Made by a program: the position numbers and the translations under genes
Assembly (NCBI GenBank): GCA_030429955.1
Contig: JAUIGO010000017.1
Coordinates: forward strand, 1-50,126
DNA length: 50,126 bases
Source of the DNA: Bacteroidia bacterium
GTDB taxonomy: Bacteria > Bacteroidota > Bacteroidia > Flavobacteriales > Flavobacteriaceae
Direction: 5' to 3'
Shown: positions 8,201-16,539 of the stretch, one piece after another
Layout of the letters: each line of letters begins with the position of its first letter
How positions within the stretch are numbered: position 1 is the stretch's first letter
The notes under the pieces: model-generated
Seen by the model: the letters and a program-made list of their open reading frames with translations, nothing else
Database searches by the model: none
Told to the model about the DNA's origin: nothing

Positions 8201-9328
8201 TTATCTACAAATCTCATCCAACACCCAAAGATAATCTTCACGGTTTTTAACAAAATCGCGTTCTGAAATATCAATGATTTTGACATTAAATTCTGGATGG
8301 TTTTTTAAGAAGTCTAGATAGCCAGAATTAATTTTATCCAAATAATCGTCTTCAATGTCTTGCTCGTAATTGCGACCTCGTTTTTTGATGTTTTTTTGAA
8401 GTCGCTCTGTGTTCTGGTATAAATACACATACAAGTCTGGCTTGGCAATGTCTTTATATACTTGATAAAACAACTTTCTATACAACCTAAACTCGTCCTC
8501 AGGCAAGGTAATTTTGGAGAAAATAAGTGACTTAAACACATCGTAATCGCTCACAATAAAATCCTTGAACAAATCCAATTGCGATAAATCGTCACTAATT
8601 TGTTGGTATCTGTCTGCTAAAAACGACATTTCCAACGTAAAGGCATAACGCTGTGGTTCTTTGTAAAACTTTGGCAAAAATGGGTTGTCTGCAAAACGCT
8701 CTAAAATAAGTTTGGCATTAAATTCTCTGGACATTTGTGTTGCTAAACTTGTTTTTCCTGCACCAATATTACCTTCAATTGCTATGTAATTGTACAAAGA
8801 GAAATCGTAAGATTTGCTCGGATTTTTCAACCAAATATTAATTGGCTCTACTTCACTTTTATCCTTACATTGTTCAAGCAGTTCTGATACTGTTTTTTTC
8901 TTCTTTGGATGTTCAACCTGAGGTGCAATATCTTTTAAAGGTTGAAGTACAAACTTACGGTTATGCATCTCAGGATGCGGAACAGTTACGAGCTTGGTAT
9001 TGATTACCTCATCTTCATAAAAAATGATATCTAAATCAATAGTTCTGGATTCGTATCCTTTTGTGTTGCTTCTTGTTCTGCCTAATTCTTTTTCAATGCC
9101 AAGCAAAAACTGCATTGTTTTTTTAGGCTTGAGATGTGTTTCAACACCAATGCAGGCATTTAAAAAATCGTCGCCTTCAAAACCTATAGCTTCCGTTTTG
9201 TAAACCCTTGAAATAGTTGACACAAAACCAATTTTTTGATGAATTAAATCAATAGCATTTTGCAAGTTTTTAAACTTGTCGCCTTTATTACTGCCTAATG
9301 AAATGTAAATGTTATTGGGTTGATTCAT
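8201..9328 (-). CDS. folK: Bifunctional FolK / deoxynucleoside kinase fusion
   Basis: A 375-aa fusion. Residues 1 to about 155 are 6-hydroxymethyl-7,8-dihydropterin pyrophosphokinase, which makes the activated pterin for folate: YISLGSNKGDKFKNLQNAI, LGIEKELGRTRS, the catalytic stretch RTIDLDIIFYED and VPHPEMHNRKFVLQPL. Residues about 178-375 are a deoxynucleoside kinase of the dCK/dGK type with P-loop GNIGAGKT at 186-193, the ERFADNPFL base-binding region and an arginine-rich lid (NIKKRGRNYEQD). The order is the one usual in Bacteroidota. The fusion joins folate synthesis to nucleotide salvage, two inputs of thymidylate and DNA precursor supply. Start ATG at 9328. Confidence 0.95.
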   Translation of the reverse strand: MNQPNNIYISLGSNKGDKFKNLQNAIDLIHQKIGFVSTISRVYKTEAIGFEGDDFLNACIGVETHLKPKKTMQFLLGIEKELGRTRSNTKGYESRTIDLDIIFYEDEVINTKLVTVPHPEMHNRKFVLQPLKDIAPQVEHPKKKKTVSELLEQCKDKSEVEPINIWLKNPSKSYDFSLYNYIAIEGNIGAGKTSLATQMSREFNAKLILERFADNPFLPKFYKEPQRYAFTLEMSFLADRYQQISDDLSQLDLFKDFIVSDYDVFKSLIFSKITLPEDEFRLYRKLFYQVYKDIAKPDLYVYLYQNTERLQKNIKKRGRNYEQDIEDDYLDKINSGYLDFLKNHPEFNVKIIDISERDFVKNREDYLWVLDEICR

Positions 9329-9399
9329 ACGAGTTCACAAAATAACTAAAACAAAAATTAATAGGTTATATTTACCAAACGTATTTATTCACAATTTTT

Positions 9400-10104
9400 A
9401 TGACGTTAAAAGACAAACTTTTGGCTCAGCGCATATACATGCTTCTCGGAGCATTATTTATCACGTCTTTAGTGGTTTCTAATTTGATATTTCAGAAGTT
9501 TTTTTATTGGTATCCTTTTGATATTGAAATTTTTGGATCTAACTTATTTGAAATCTCTGTTGGTATTTTACCTTATCCAATTACGTTTTTAATCACAGAT
9601 TTAATAAGCGAAATTTATGGTAAAGAACGTGCCAATCAAGTTGTGGTTACAGGAATTTTTGCATCTGTGTTTTCACTACTCATTATTTTGGTAGCTGACA
9701 GTGTTCCTGCTATAGAAAACTCTCCTGTTAATGATGCCTTGTTTACCAAAGTTTTTGGTCAATCAGTAATTGCAGTGTTTGCAAGTATGACAGCTTATTT
9801 ATTTGCTCAATTTATAGACATTCAAATTTATCATTTCTGGAAACGACTTACCAAGGGCAAACACTTATGGCTTAGAAATAACTTCTCAACTTGGTTTTCG
9901 CAGTTTATTGACACGTTTTCCATTTTAACATTGTTATGTTCTTTCGGCGTTTTACCATGGGAAAGTTTCAAGGGTTTATTAATTAGTGGTTTTTTATTTA
10001 AAGTAATGGTGGCTGCTTTAGATACGCCTTTCCTGTATTTAGGCGTTTATTTATTCAGAAAACGCTTTAATTTAAAAGTGAATGAAGAAATTTCGCTCAT
10101 TTAA
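9400..10104 (+). CDS. Queuosine precursor transporter (YhhQ/QPTR family)
   Basis: An integral membrane protein of 234 aa with about six hydrophobic segments. The family signature is clear: LFITSLVVSNLIFQKFF in the first segment and the PYPITFLITDLISEIYGKER stretch in the second. Members import preQ0 or preQ1 for queuosine modification of tRNA. No preQ1 riboswitch is visible in the leader. It is divergent from folK-dNK across 71 bp and precedes the AsmA-like gene by 59 bp. Confidence 0.92.
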   Translation: MTLKDKLLAQRIYMLLGALFITSLVVSNLIFQKFFYWYPFDIEIFGSNLFEISVGILPYPITFLITDLISEIYGKERANQVVVTGIFASVFSLLIILVADSVPAIENSPVNDALFTKVFGQSVIAVFASMTAYLFAQFIDIQIYHFWKRLTKGKHLWLRNNFSTWFSQFIDTFSILTLLCSFGVLPWESFKGLLISGFLFKVMVAALDTPFLYLGVYLFRKRFNLKVNEEISLI

Positions 10105-10163
10105 TATTTCATTAAGACTTATTTTTCCATTTTAAACGTATATAGTGATGTAAACCAACATGT

Positions 10164-12809
10164 ATGAAGAAAGTATTTAAAATTATAGGAATTATTTTAT
10201 TGATTTTTGTGGTGATTTTAGTTGCAATTCCTTTTGTTTTGGAATCTAAAATTGATGCCATTGTTCAAAACTATGCAGATAAAAATATCGATGCTAAAGT
10301 CGAGTTTGATGATGTAAGCCTGAGCTTAATTAGCAGTTTTCCAAACGCGAAAGTAACCATTAGCAATCTTAACATAACCAACAACGATCCTTTTAAAGAC
10401 GAAACCTTTACAACAGCCAAATCTATTGGTTTAAAAATGCCCATCAAAGAGCTTTTTAAAAACCAAGAAGATGAACCTATTGCCATTACTAGCGTAACTA
10501 TTGATGAAGCTTTAATGACATTAAAAGAAAGTAAAACTGGAGCTAGCAATTGGGACATTTTTAAAACTGAAACGCCTAGCGACACCAATACAGATAGTGG
10601 TTTTAAAATTAATATTGAAGATTACGAAATTACCAATAGCGCACTCACTTATATTGATGAAAACTCAAACACAACCGTTTATGTCACTAGCTTAAATCAC
10701 TCTGGGAATGCCTTGTTTACTGATATAGTTTCAGAATTGGACACAAAATCTGAAGCTAACGTGAGTTTAAGTATTGACAATGCTTCTTATCTTGAAAACA
10801 ACCATGTGACTTTAGATGCTTTAATAGATTTAAACTTAAAGGAAAACAAATATTCCTTTAAAGAAAACAAAGGGTTTATCAATCAATTGCCATTGGAATT
10901 TAATGGTTTTGTTCAGTTAAATGAGGAAGGACAGCTTATAGATATTACATTTAAAAACCCTGAATCGTCATTTAAAGATTTTCTGGCTGTAATGCCTGAA
11001 CGTTACGCTAAAAACTTAGATAATGTTGAGACTTCTGGTGATTTTAAAGTTGAAGGCATCATTAAAGGATTAATGTCTGAAACAACCATTCCAACCATTG
11101 ATATCAAAATGGTGTCTGATAATGCCTCGTTTAAATATCCTGACCTTCCTAAACGCGTTGAAAGTATCAGTATTAATGCCACAGTGAAAAATGACAATGG
11201 AAATCCTGATGATACTTATATCGATTTAACTACACTTAACTTTAAAATAGACCAAGATGTTTTTAAATCTTCAGCTATTTTGAAAAACTTAGGCGCAAAC
11301 ACTCTGGTAAATGCCAATCTTGATGGAACACTAAACCTTGCCAACATTTCAAAAGCTTATCCAATTCAATTGGAAAAACAACTAAGTGGTATTTTAAAAG
11401 GAAAAGTGAATACCTCTTTTGATATGAATGCCATTGAAACCAATGCATACAATCGTATTAAAAATACTGGCTCTGTGAGTATTACTGATTTTATTTTTTC
11501 TTCAGAAGATATTGTCAATCCTATTCATATTTCAAAAGCAGATTTAACCTTTAATCCTGGAACAATTTCTTTAAATAGTTTTAATGCCAAAACTGGCGAA
11601 AGTGATATTAATGCTACTGGAACTATAAGAAATTTGATTGGTTTTTTAATGCAGAAAAACAAACTGCAAGGTGATTTTAAAGTAAAATCGAATGTGTTTG
11701 CTGTAAAAGATTTTATGGTAGCTCAAGATGAAGTTGCCGAAGAAAATAAAAAAACATCTAACAAAGAATCACTTAAAATACCAGAGTTTTTAGATTGTAA
11801 TATCACAGCAGATGTGAACACTGTTATTTATGATAATTTGAATTTAAAAGACGTTAGTGGTGCTTTAGCCATTAAAGATCAACAAGCTGTATTAAAAGGG
11901 TTAACTTCAAAACTATTTGATGGTTTACTAGCCATAACTGGAAATGTATCAACACAACAAGAGACGCCAACCTTTAATATTAATTTAGGCGTTGAAGGTT
12001 TTGATATTGCAAAATCATTTAACGATTTGCACTTATTCCAGACCATGGCTCCTATTGCTAATGCGTTGCAAGGAAAATTAAATTCCACCATCAATTTAAA
12101 AGGAAATCTAACGGAATCCTTCACGCCAAATTTAGCTACAATTTCTGGTGAAACGTTTGCTGAAGTTTTAGTGAATTCGATAAACAAAGACAATTTAAAG
12201 CTGATTGGTAAATTAGAAGAAAACTTAAATTTCCTCGATTTAGAAAAATTGAATTTAAAAGATTTAAAAACAAATTTGGTTATTGAAAACGGATTGGTAA
12301 ATGTAAAACCTTTTACCATTAATTATAAAGACATCGCTATTGAAGTTGCAGGTTCACATGGTTTTGACAAGTCGTTAAATTATAAAGCCGTTTTAAATGT
12401 GCCTGCAAAATATTTGGGAAGTGAAGTTAACCAACTCATTGGAAGAATAAATGACAACGAGGTTAATAAAATAACCATTCCAGTAACTGCAAATATTACT
12501 GGAACTTATGCGAGTCCAAAAGTGACTACAGATTTAACCAGTGGCGTTTCAAGTTTAACAAAACAACTTATTGAAATTGAAAAACAAAAGCTGTTAAACA
12601 CAGGTAAAGACAAATTAAAAGATTTAATTAATGGTGCTTTAAATAAAAAAGAAAAAACAACAGATAGTTCTAAAGTTGAAACTCAAACCAAAAAAGATAG
12701 TACAGCTGTTAAAACAGATAGCTTAAAAACTATAGGCAAAGAAAAAGCCAAAGACATTTTAAGTGGTTTACTAAATAATAGAAAAAAGAAAAAAGACACC
12801 ACAAATTAG
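10164..12809 (+). CDS. AsmA-family envelope protein
   Basis: An 881-aa protein with an N-terminal membrane anchor (about 5-27) and a long periplasmic beta-rich body. The first 120 residues carry the AsmA pattern (VEFDDVSLSLISSFPNAKVT and ITNNDPFKDETFTTAKSIGL). The C-terminal third repeats an AsmA-like beta-groove unit (LNGTLNLKGNL-type stretches). The final 80 residues are lysine-rich and low in complexity. AsmA-like proteins are thought to bridge the periplasm and move phospholipids to the outer membrane; that role is from the family and not visible here. A 132-bp gap follows before the sigma-factor gene. Confidence 0.9.
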   Translation: MKKVFKIIGIILLIFVVILVAIPFVLESKIDAIVQNYADKNIDAKVEFDDVSLSLISSFPNAKVTISNLNITNNDPFKDETFTTAKSIGLKMPIKELFKNQEDEPIAITSVTIDEALMTLKESKTGASNWDIFKTETPSDTNTDSGFKINIEDYEITNSALTYIDENSNTTVYVTSLNHSGNALFTDIVSELDTKSEANVSLSIDNASYLENNHVTLDALIDLNLKENKYSFKENKGFINQLPLEFNGFVQLNEEGQLIDITFKNPESSFKDFLAVMPERYAKNLDNVETSGDFKVEGIIKGLMSETTIPTIDIKMVSDNASFKYPDLPKRVESISINATVKNDNGNPDDTYIDLTTLNFKIDQDVFKSSAILKNLGANTLVNANLDGTLNLANISKAYPIQLEKQLSGILKGKVNTSFDMNAIETNAYNRIKNTGSVSITDFIFSSEDIVNPIHISKADLTFNPGTISLNSFNAKTGESDINATGTIRNLIGFLMQKNKLQGDFKVKSNVFAVKDFMVAQDEVAEENKKTSNKESLKIPEFLDCNITADVNTVIYDNLNLKDVSGALAIKDQQAVLKGLTSKLFDGLLAITGNVSTQQETPTFNINLGVEGFDIAKSFNDLHLFQTMAPIANALQGKLNSTINLKGNLTESFTPNLATISGETFAEVLVNSINKDNLKLIGKLEENLNFLDLEKLNLKDLKTNLVIENGLVNVKPFTINYKDIAIEVAGSHGFDKSLNYKAVLNVPAKYLGSEVNQLIGRINDNEVNKITIPVTANITGTYASPKVTTDLTSGVSSLTKQLIEIEKQKLLNTGKDKLKDLINGALNKKEKTTDSSKVETQTKKDSTAVKTDSLKTIGKEKAKDILSGLLNNRKKKKDTTN

Positions 12810-12899
12810 CAGTTTTTGTTCTTTTTCGTCCTTTTTTGTGATTTTTTATCCTTTTTTGGAATAAAAACAGTCATTTATTAGGATTTCTTAAATAAAACG

Positions 12900-12925
12900 T
12901 TAAGTTGTAAAAATGTATAACTTAA
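12900..12925 (+). promoter_or_regulatory. 10-bp dyad in the leader of the sigma-factor gene
   Basis: TTAAGTTGTA (12900-12909), spacer AAAATG, TATAACTTAA (12916-12925). As RNA it forms a 10-bp stem with one G-U pair; as DNA it is an almost perfect operator-like dyad. It ends 16 nt before the ATG at 12942. No TTTG/TAnnTTTG promoter is visible in the 132-bp gap, so the gene may be controlled by a regulator binding here or by another sigma factor. Confidence 0.5.
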
Positions 12926-12941
12926 ACTTTAATCTTAATAT

Positions 12942-13805
12942 ATGAGGCAATTAAAAATCACGAAACAAGTTACCAACAGAGAATCGAAGTCGCTTGACAA
13001 ATATCTTCAAGACATTAGCAAAATTGAATTAATCACAGCTGATGAAGAAGTAGAATTAGCACAACGAATTCGTGCTGGAGATCAAGAAGCTTTAGACAAA
13101 CTCACAACTGCTAACTTACGTTTTGTAGTATCAGTCTCAAAACAATATCAAAATCAAGGTTTATCGTTACCAGATCTAATAAACGAAGGAAATGCTGGTT
13201 TGGTTAAAGCAGCCAAACGCTTTGATGAAACAAGAGGGTTTAAATTTATCTCGTATGCAGTATGGTGGATTAGACAAGCCATCTTACAAGCACTTGCTGA
13301 ACAATCTCGAATTGTAAGGTTACCATTAAACAAAATTGGCTCAATCAATAAAATCAATAAAGCCTATTCGTTTTTAGAGCAAACACATGAAAGGGCTCCT
13401 AGCGCTGATGAAATTGCCAATAATTTGGATATTTCCATTAGTAATGTAAAGCAGTCCATGAAAATCTCTGGCAGACATGTCTCAATGGATATGCCTTTAA
13501 GAGAAGGTGAAACTTCGACGCTTTATGATGTTGTAAAGTCTGAGGAATCTCCAAGACCAGATGCTGACTTAATGAGAAACTCATTAATAATTGAAATAAA
13601 TCGTGCATTAGACACGCTATCTGAAAAAGAAGCCATAGTATTGCGTCATTATTATGGAATTAACAAAAAACATCCTATGAGTCTTCAAGAAATAGGTGAC
13701 TCTTTTGGATTAACACGTGAGCGTGTGAGACAAATAAAAGAAAAAGGGATTCGTAGATTGCGCCACACATCAAAAAGCAAAGTGTTAAAAACATATTTAG
13801 GATAA
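12942..13805 (+). CDS. RpoD-like sigma-70 factor, divergent paralogue of the flavobacterial primary sigma
   Basis: A 287-aa group 1/2 sigma factor of the short flavobacterial form (no large N-terminal region 1.1). Region 1.2 is at about 18-55 ([20 protein letters not shown]), region 2 with the -10 reader at 56-128 ([20 protein letters not shown]), region 3 at 129-200 and region 4.2 with [20 protein letters not shown] near 261-280. From memory of the family, the primary copy reads NEGNLGLIKAAQRFDE and SMDAPLVEGEDSNLYDVLRS, whereas this one has [16 protein letters not shown] and [20 protein letters not shown]. The canonical rpoD normally sits with pnp and rpsO, not here. I infer an alternative sigma factor with near-primary promoter specificity. 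It is 28 bp from a bS21 gene and shares its terminator. Confidence 0.9.
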   Translation: MRQLKITKQVTNRESKSLDKYLQDISKIELITADEEVELAQRIRAGDQEALDKLTTANLRFVVSVSKQYQNQGLSLPDLINEGNAGLVKAAKRFDETRGFKFISYAVWWIRQAILQALAEQSRIVRLPLNKIGSINKINKAYSFLEQTHERAPSADEIANNLDISISNVKQSMKISGRHVSMDMPLREGETSTLYDVVKSEESPRPDADLMRNSLIIEINRALDTLSEKEAIVLRHYYGINKKHPMSLQEIGDSFGLTRERVRQIKEKGIRRLRHTSKSKVLKTYLG

Positions 13806-13833
13806 TCCTAAAATAACAATCTAAAAAAAATAT

Positions 13834-14028
13834 ATGCTAAAAATTATTATTAAAGAAGGAGAAAATATTGAACGTGCCTTAAAACGTTACAAAAGGAAAC
13901 ACAGAAATATTAAAATCATGCAAAATTTAAGGGAAAATCAGTATTTCACAAAGCCATCAGTTAAAAGACGTCGTGAAATTCAAAAAGCCGCTTATATACA
14001 AAATCTTAGAGATCAAGAGGACATTTAA
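13834..14028 (+). CDS. Ribosomal protein bS21, divergent paralogue
   Basis: A 64-aa bS21 protein of the small ribosomal subunit. Conserved family parts are visible: KEGENIERALKRYKRKH at the N-terminus, the central FTKPSVKRRREIQKA and the C-terminal tail AAYIQNLRDQEDI. From memory, the main flavobacterial bS21 starts MLIIPIKEGENIDRALKR and has KTGTxRALRARQAF in the middle; here that part reads RNIKIMQNLRENQYF. The main gene is normally beside xerC and hpf, so I infer a second copy. In Bacteroidota bS21 contacts the 3' tail of 16S rRNA and helps hide the anti-Shine-Dalgarno sequence. The leader has no Shine-Dalgarno motif, only an A-rich stretch. Co-transcribed with the sigma gene 28 bp upstream. 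Confidence 0.9.
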   Translation: MLKIIIKEGENIERALKRYKRKHRNIKIMQNLRENQYFTKPSVKRRREIQKAAYIQNLRDQEDI

Positions 14029-14049
14029 TATTACAAAACATAAATATCT

Positions 14050-14083
14050 ATCCCATTTGAAATTAATTTTAAATGGGATTTTT
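14050..14083 (+). terminator. Terminator of the sigma factor-bS21 unit
   Basis: ATCCCATTT (14050-14058) pairs with AAATGGGAT (14071-14079) around an AT loop and is followed by TTTTT. The T run is only on the plus-strand side, so it ends the sigma-bS21 transcript; it touches the stop codon of the convergent DUF2797 gene. Confidence 0.85.
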
Positions 14084-14876
14084 AATTGATAGATATAGCA
14101 ACCACCAGACCTTCATTGGCTCTAATATTAAAAACGGTTTCATCTTCAAAAATTAAGTATTGCCCTTTAATACCAACTAAAGTTCCAACATATTCTTGAG
14201 TTTTGATAAGATTTAGGCTTGAAGGTTTTTTTGGGTATTTAAGCACTGGAAACTCCAAATTGGTTTCTGTGTTACTAGCAATGTAATAATCCATCGCTTC
14301 ATCAGGAATATAGCTTTTTAGTCGTTCGCGCCATTCAACCAAATTTTCATCAACAACATCATTTTTTAGCATGCTTCGCCAATTGGTTTTATCTGCTACA
14401 TGGTCTTTTAAAGCGACTTCAGTAATACCTGCCAAGTAACGGTTTGGCACTTCAACAATTTCAATAGCTTCATGTGCGCCTTGGTCTATCCATCGAGTTG
14501 GTATTTGGCTTTTTCTAGTCACTCCAACTTTTACATTACTTGAGTTTGCCAAATACACAATATGTGGCTGCAATTGTACTTTTTTCTCATATTCCAAGTC
14601 TCTGTCTTCTTTATCTAAATGTGCAGTACTCAATTCTGGGCGCATAATCCAATCTGCAGCTTGCGGAATATCAAAAAAACAGCTTTTGCAAAAGCCTTGC
14701 CTATAAATAGGTTTGTTTAATTTACAGTTCAAACATTCATACTTTACAAAACTGATTTTTAGCGTTTTATTTAGCAATTGATTCATGTTTATAAAATCAG
14801 ACTCAAACACTAAGTAATACTGAATTGGGTTGCTAAATTCAGTTTCCATTTTTGTTAAGGTTCCTTGGTACTGCAT
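14082..14876 (-). CDS. DUF2797 family protein
   Basis: A conserved protein of unknown function. I choose ATG 14876 (MQYQGTLTKMETEFSN, 264 aa); the longer frame to 14918 would run into the divergent gene's leader. Two CxxC pairs about 17 residues apart (CLNC and CKSC with GF between) suggest a zinc ribbon at about 45-68. Downstream, PHIVYLANSSNVKVGVTRKS followed by RWIDQGA resembles the GIY-YIG nuclease fold signature, which the family is thought to share. The C-terminal part is a small beta domain (EYVGTLVGIKGQYLIFED). It is divergent from the GH3 gene with 45 bp between start codons. Nuclease activity is not shown by the sequence. Confidence 0.85.
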   Translation of the reverse strand: MQYQGTLTKMETEFSNPIQYYLVFESDFINMNQLLNKTLKISFVKYECLNCKLNKPIYRQGFCKSCFFDIPQAADWIMRPELSTAHLDKEDRDLEYEKKVQLQPHIVYLANSSNVKVGVTRKSQIPTRWIDQGAHEAIEIVEVPNRYLAGITEVALKDHVADKTNWRSMLKNDVVDENLVEWRERLKSYIPDEAMDYYIASNTETNLEFPVLKYPKKPSSLNLIKTQEYVGTLVGIKGQYLIFEDETVFNIRANEGLVVAISIN

Positions 14877-14921
14877 AAAAAGATTTTTCCTATTTTTAGA
14901 CATCGTAAAGATAACCAATAT

Positions 14922-16436
14922 ATGCCAATTCCCTTAGTCAATTCTGTTGCCTCATGGTTTTTAAAAAAACGCTTTCATCAAATTGAATTGTTTTTAAAAT
15001 ACCCTAATGAAGTTCAAAACGAACTGTTGCTACAGCTTATTGATATGGCTAAGGACACACAAATAGGAAAGCAATATGATTTTGCGTCTATTAATAATTA
15101 CGAAGATTTTGTGGGACGTGTTCCAGTGTCTTGTTATGAAGAATATCAGCATCTTATAGAAAAATCGAGGCAAGGTGAACATAATATTTTTTGGCCAACA
15201 CCTATAAGATGGTTTGCGAAATCAAGCGGAACTACCAATGCTAAAAGTAAATTTATTCCTGTTAGTGAAGAATCGTTAGAAGATTGCCATTATGCAGCAA
15301 GCAAGGATTTGCTGTGCATGTATTTAAACAACAACGAAAACTCACAATTGTTTACTGGCAAGAGTTTACGTCTTGGAGGAAGCAAGGAATTATATAAAGA
15401 AAACGGAACCGTTTTTGGTGATTTATCTGCTATTCTCATTGACAATATGCCATTTTGGGCAGAATTTAGCAGCACACCAAGCAACAAAGTGTCGTTAATG
15501 AGTGATTGGGAATATAAAATGCAAGCCATTGTTGATGAAACCATAAACGAAAATGTAACCAGTTTGGCTGGAGTACCTTCATGGATGTTGGTGCTATTGA
15601 ATAATGTTTTAGAGACTACTGGAAAATCTTCTCTATTTGAAGTTTGGCCAAACCTTGAAGTTTACTTTCATGGTGGCGTGAGTTTCTTGCCTTATGTGGA
15701 TCAGTATAAAAATATTCTCCCTAAAAAAGATTTTAGGTATTATGAAATTTACAATGCTTCAGAAGGCTTTTTTGCCATTCAAGACCAAAACAACTCTAGT
15801 GAATTATTGTTGATGTTGGATTATGGTATTTTTTATGAGTTTATTGATATGTCAACCTATGGCTCGCCAAAGCCAAAAGTAATCCCATTATCAGGTGTTG
15901 AGTTAGACACCAATTATGCCGTTTTAATAACAACGAATGCTGGTTTATGGCGTTACAAAATTGGCGACACTATTAGGTTTACATCACTAAGCCCTTACAG
16001 AATAAAAGTGTCTGGACGAACCAAGCATCATATTAATGTATTTGGCGAAGAACTTATTATTGAAAATGCCGAAGATGCCCTTAAAAAAGTTTGCAAAAAA
16101 ACAGGCGCTGAAATTGTAGATTATACTGCAGCACCAATTTTTATGAAAGGTAAAGAAAAAGGAGCACACGAATGGCTGATAGAATTTAAAACACCACCGA
16201 AAAATCTAGATTACTTTAATGAGCTGTTTGACAATGCTTTAAAATCGTTAAACTCAGATTACGAAGCGAAACGTTATAATAACATGACCTTAAACAAACC
16301 TAAGATACACATTGCCAGACCTCAATTGTTTTACGATTGGCTCAAGCAAAACAATAAATTGGGAGGACAACATAAAGTACCACGACTTAGCAATACCAGA
16401 GATTATATGGAGGAGTTGATGGGTTTGAATGGTTAA
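14922..16436 (+). CDS. GH3 auxin-responsive promoter family protein
   Basis: A 504-aa acyl-adenylate-forming enzyme of the GH3 family, which in plants conjugates amino acids to hormone carboxylates. I choose ATG 14922 (MPIPLVNSVASWFLKKRF), the usual bacterial start; the frame opens earlier but inside the divergent gene. The ATP-binding P-loop-like motif is in WFAKSSGTTNAKSKFIPVS. A second motif, YYEIYNASEGFFAIQDQ, and the hinge region LWRYKIGDTIRFTS with VSGRTKHHINVFGEEL follow. All catalytic stretches appear intact. The bacterial substrate is not known to me. The gene is single and is followed by a palindrome at 16445. Confidence 0.92.
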   Translation: MPIPLVNSVASWFLKKRFHQIELFLKYPNEVQNELLLQLIDMAKDTQIGKQYDFASINNYEDFVGRVPVSCYEEYQHLIEKSRQGEHNIFWPTPIRWFAKSSGTTNAKSKFIPVSEESLEDCHYAASKDLLCMYLNNNENSQLFTGKSLRLGGSKELYKENGTVFGDLSAILIDNMPFWAEFSSTPSNKVSLMSDWEYKMQAIVDETINENVTSLAGVPSWMLVLLNNVLETTGKSSLFEVWPNLEVYFHGGVSFLPYVDQYKNILPKKDFRYYEIYNASEGFFAIQDQNNSSELLLMLDYGIFYEFIDMSTYGSPKPKVIPLSGVELDTNYAVLITTNAGLWRYKIGDTIRFTSLSPYRIKVSGRTKHHINVFGEELIIENAEDALKKVCKKTGAEIVDYTAAPIFMKGKEKGAHEWLIEFKTPPKNLDYFNELFDNALKSLNSDYEAKRYNNMTLNKPKIHIARPQLFYDWLKQNNKLGGQHKVPRLSNTRDYMEELMGLNG

Positions 16437-16444
16437 GAAGCCAA

Positions 16445-16463
16445 CGCTCGTTTTAAACGAGCG
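16445..16463. repeat. Palindrome after the GH3 gene
   Basis: CGCTCGTTT, T, AAACGAGCG: 9-bp arms around one base, 8 nt past the stop at 16436. No T run follows, so it is a weak terminator candidate or an interspersed palindromic repeat. Confidence 0.5.
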
Positions 16464-16539
16464 CTAGCTGAGAATCCTTAAAATATTAGAAACTGAAAAT
16501 CATTTGTGAAAAACACCAATAATGGCTTAGTTTAGTATT

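Noticed and set aside
9329..9399. preQ1 riboswitch before the queuosine-precursor transporter
   Set aside because: The 71-bp leader has neither the C-rich/A-rich pseudoknot pattern nor a stable stem.
14029..14049. Shine-Dalgarno motifs as start evidence in this window
   Set aside because: Starts of clear genes lack AGGAGG-type motifs and have A-rich leaders, as usual in this phylum; absence was not used against any gene.
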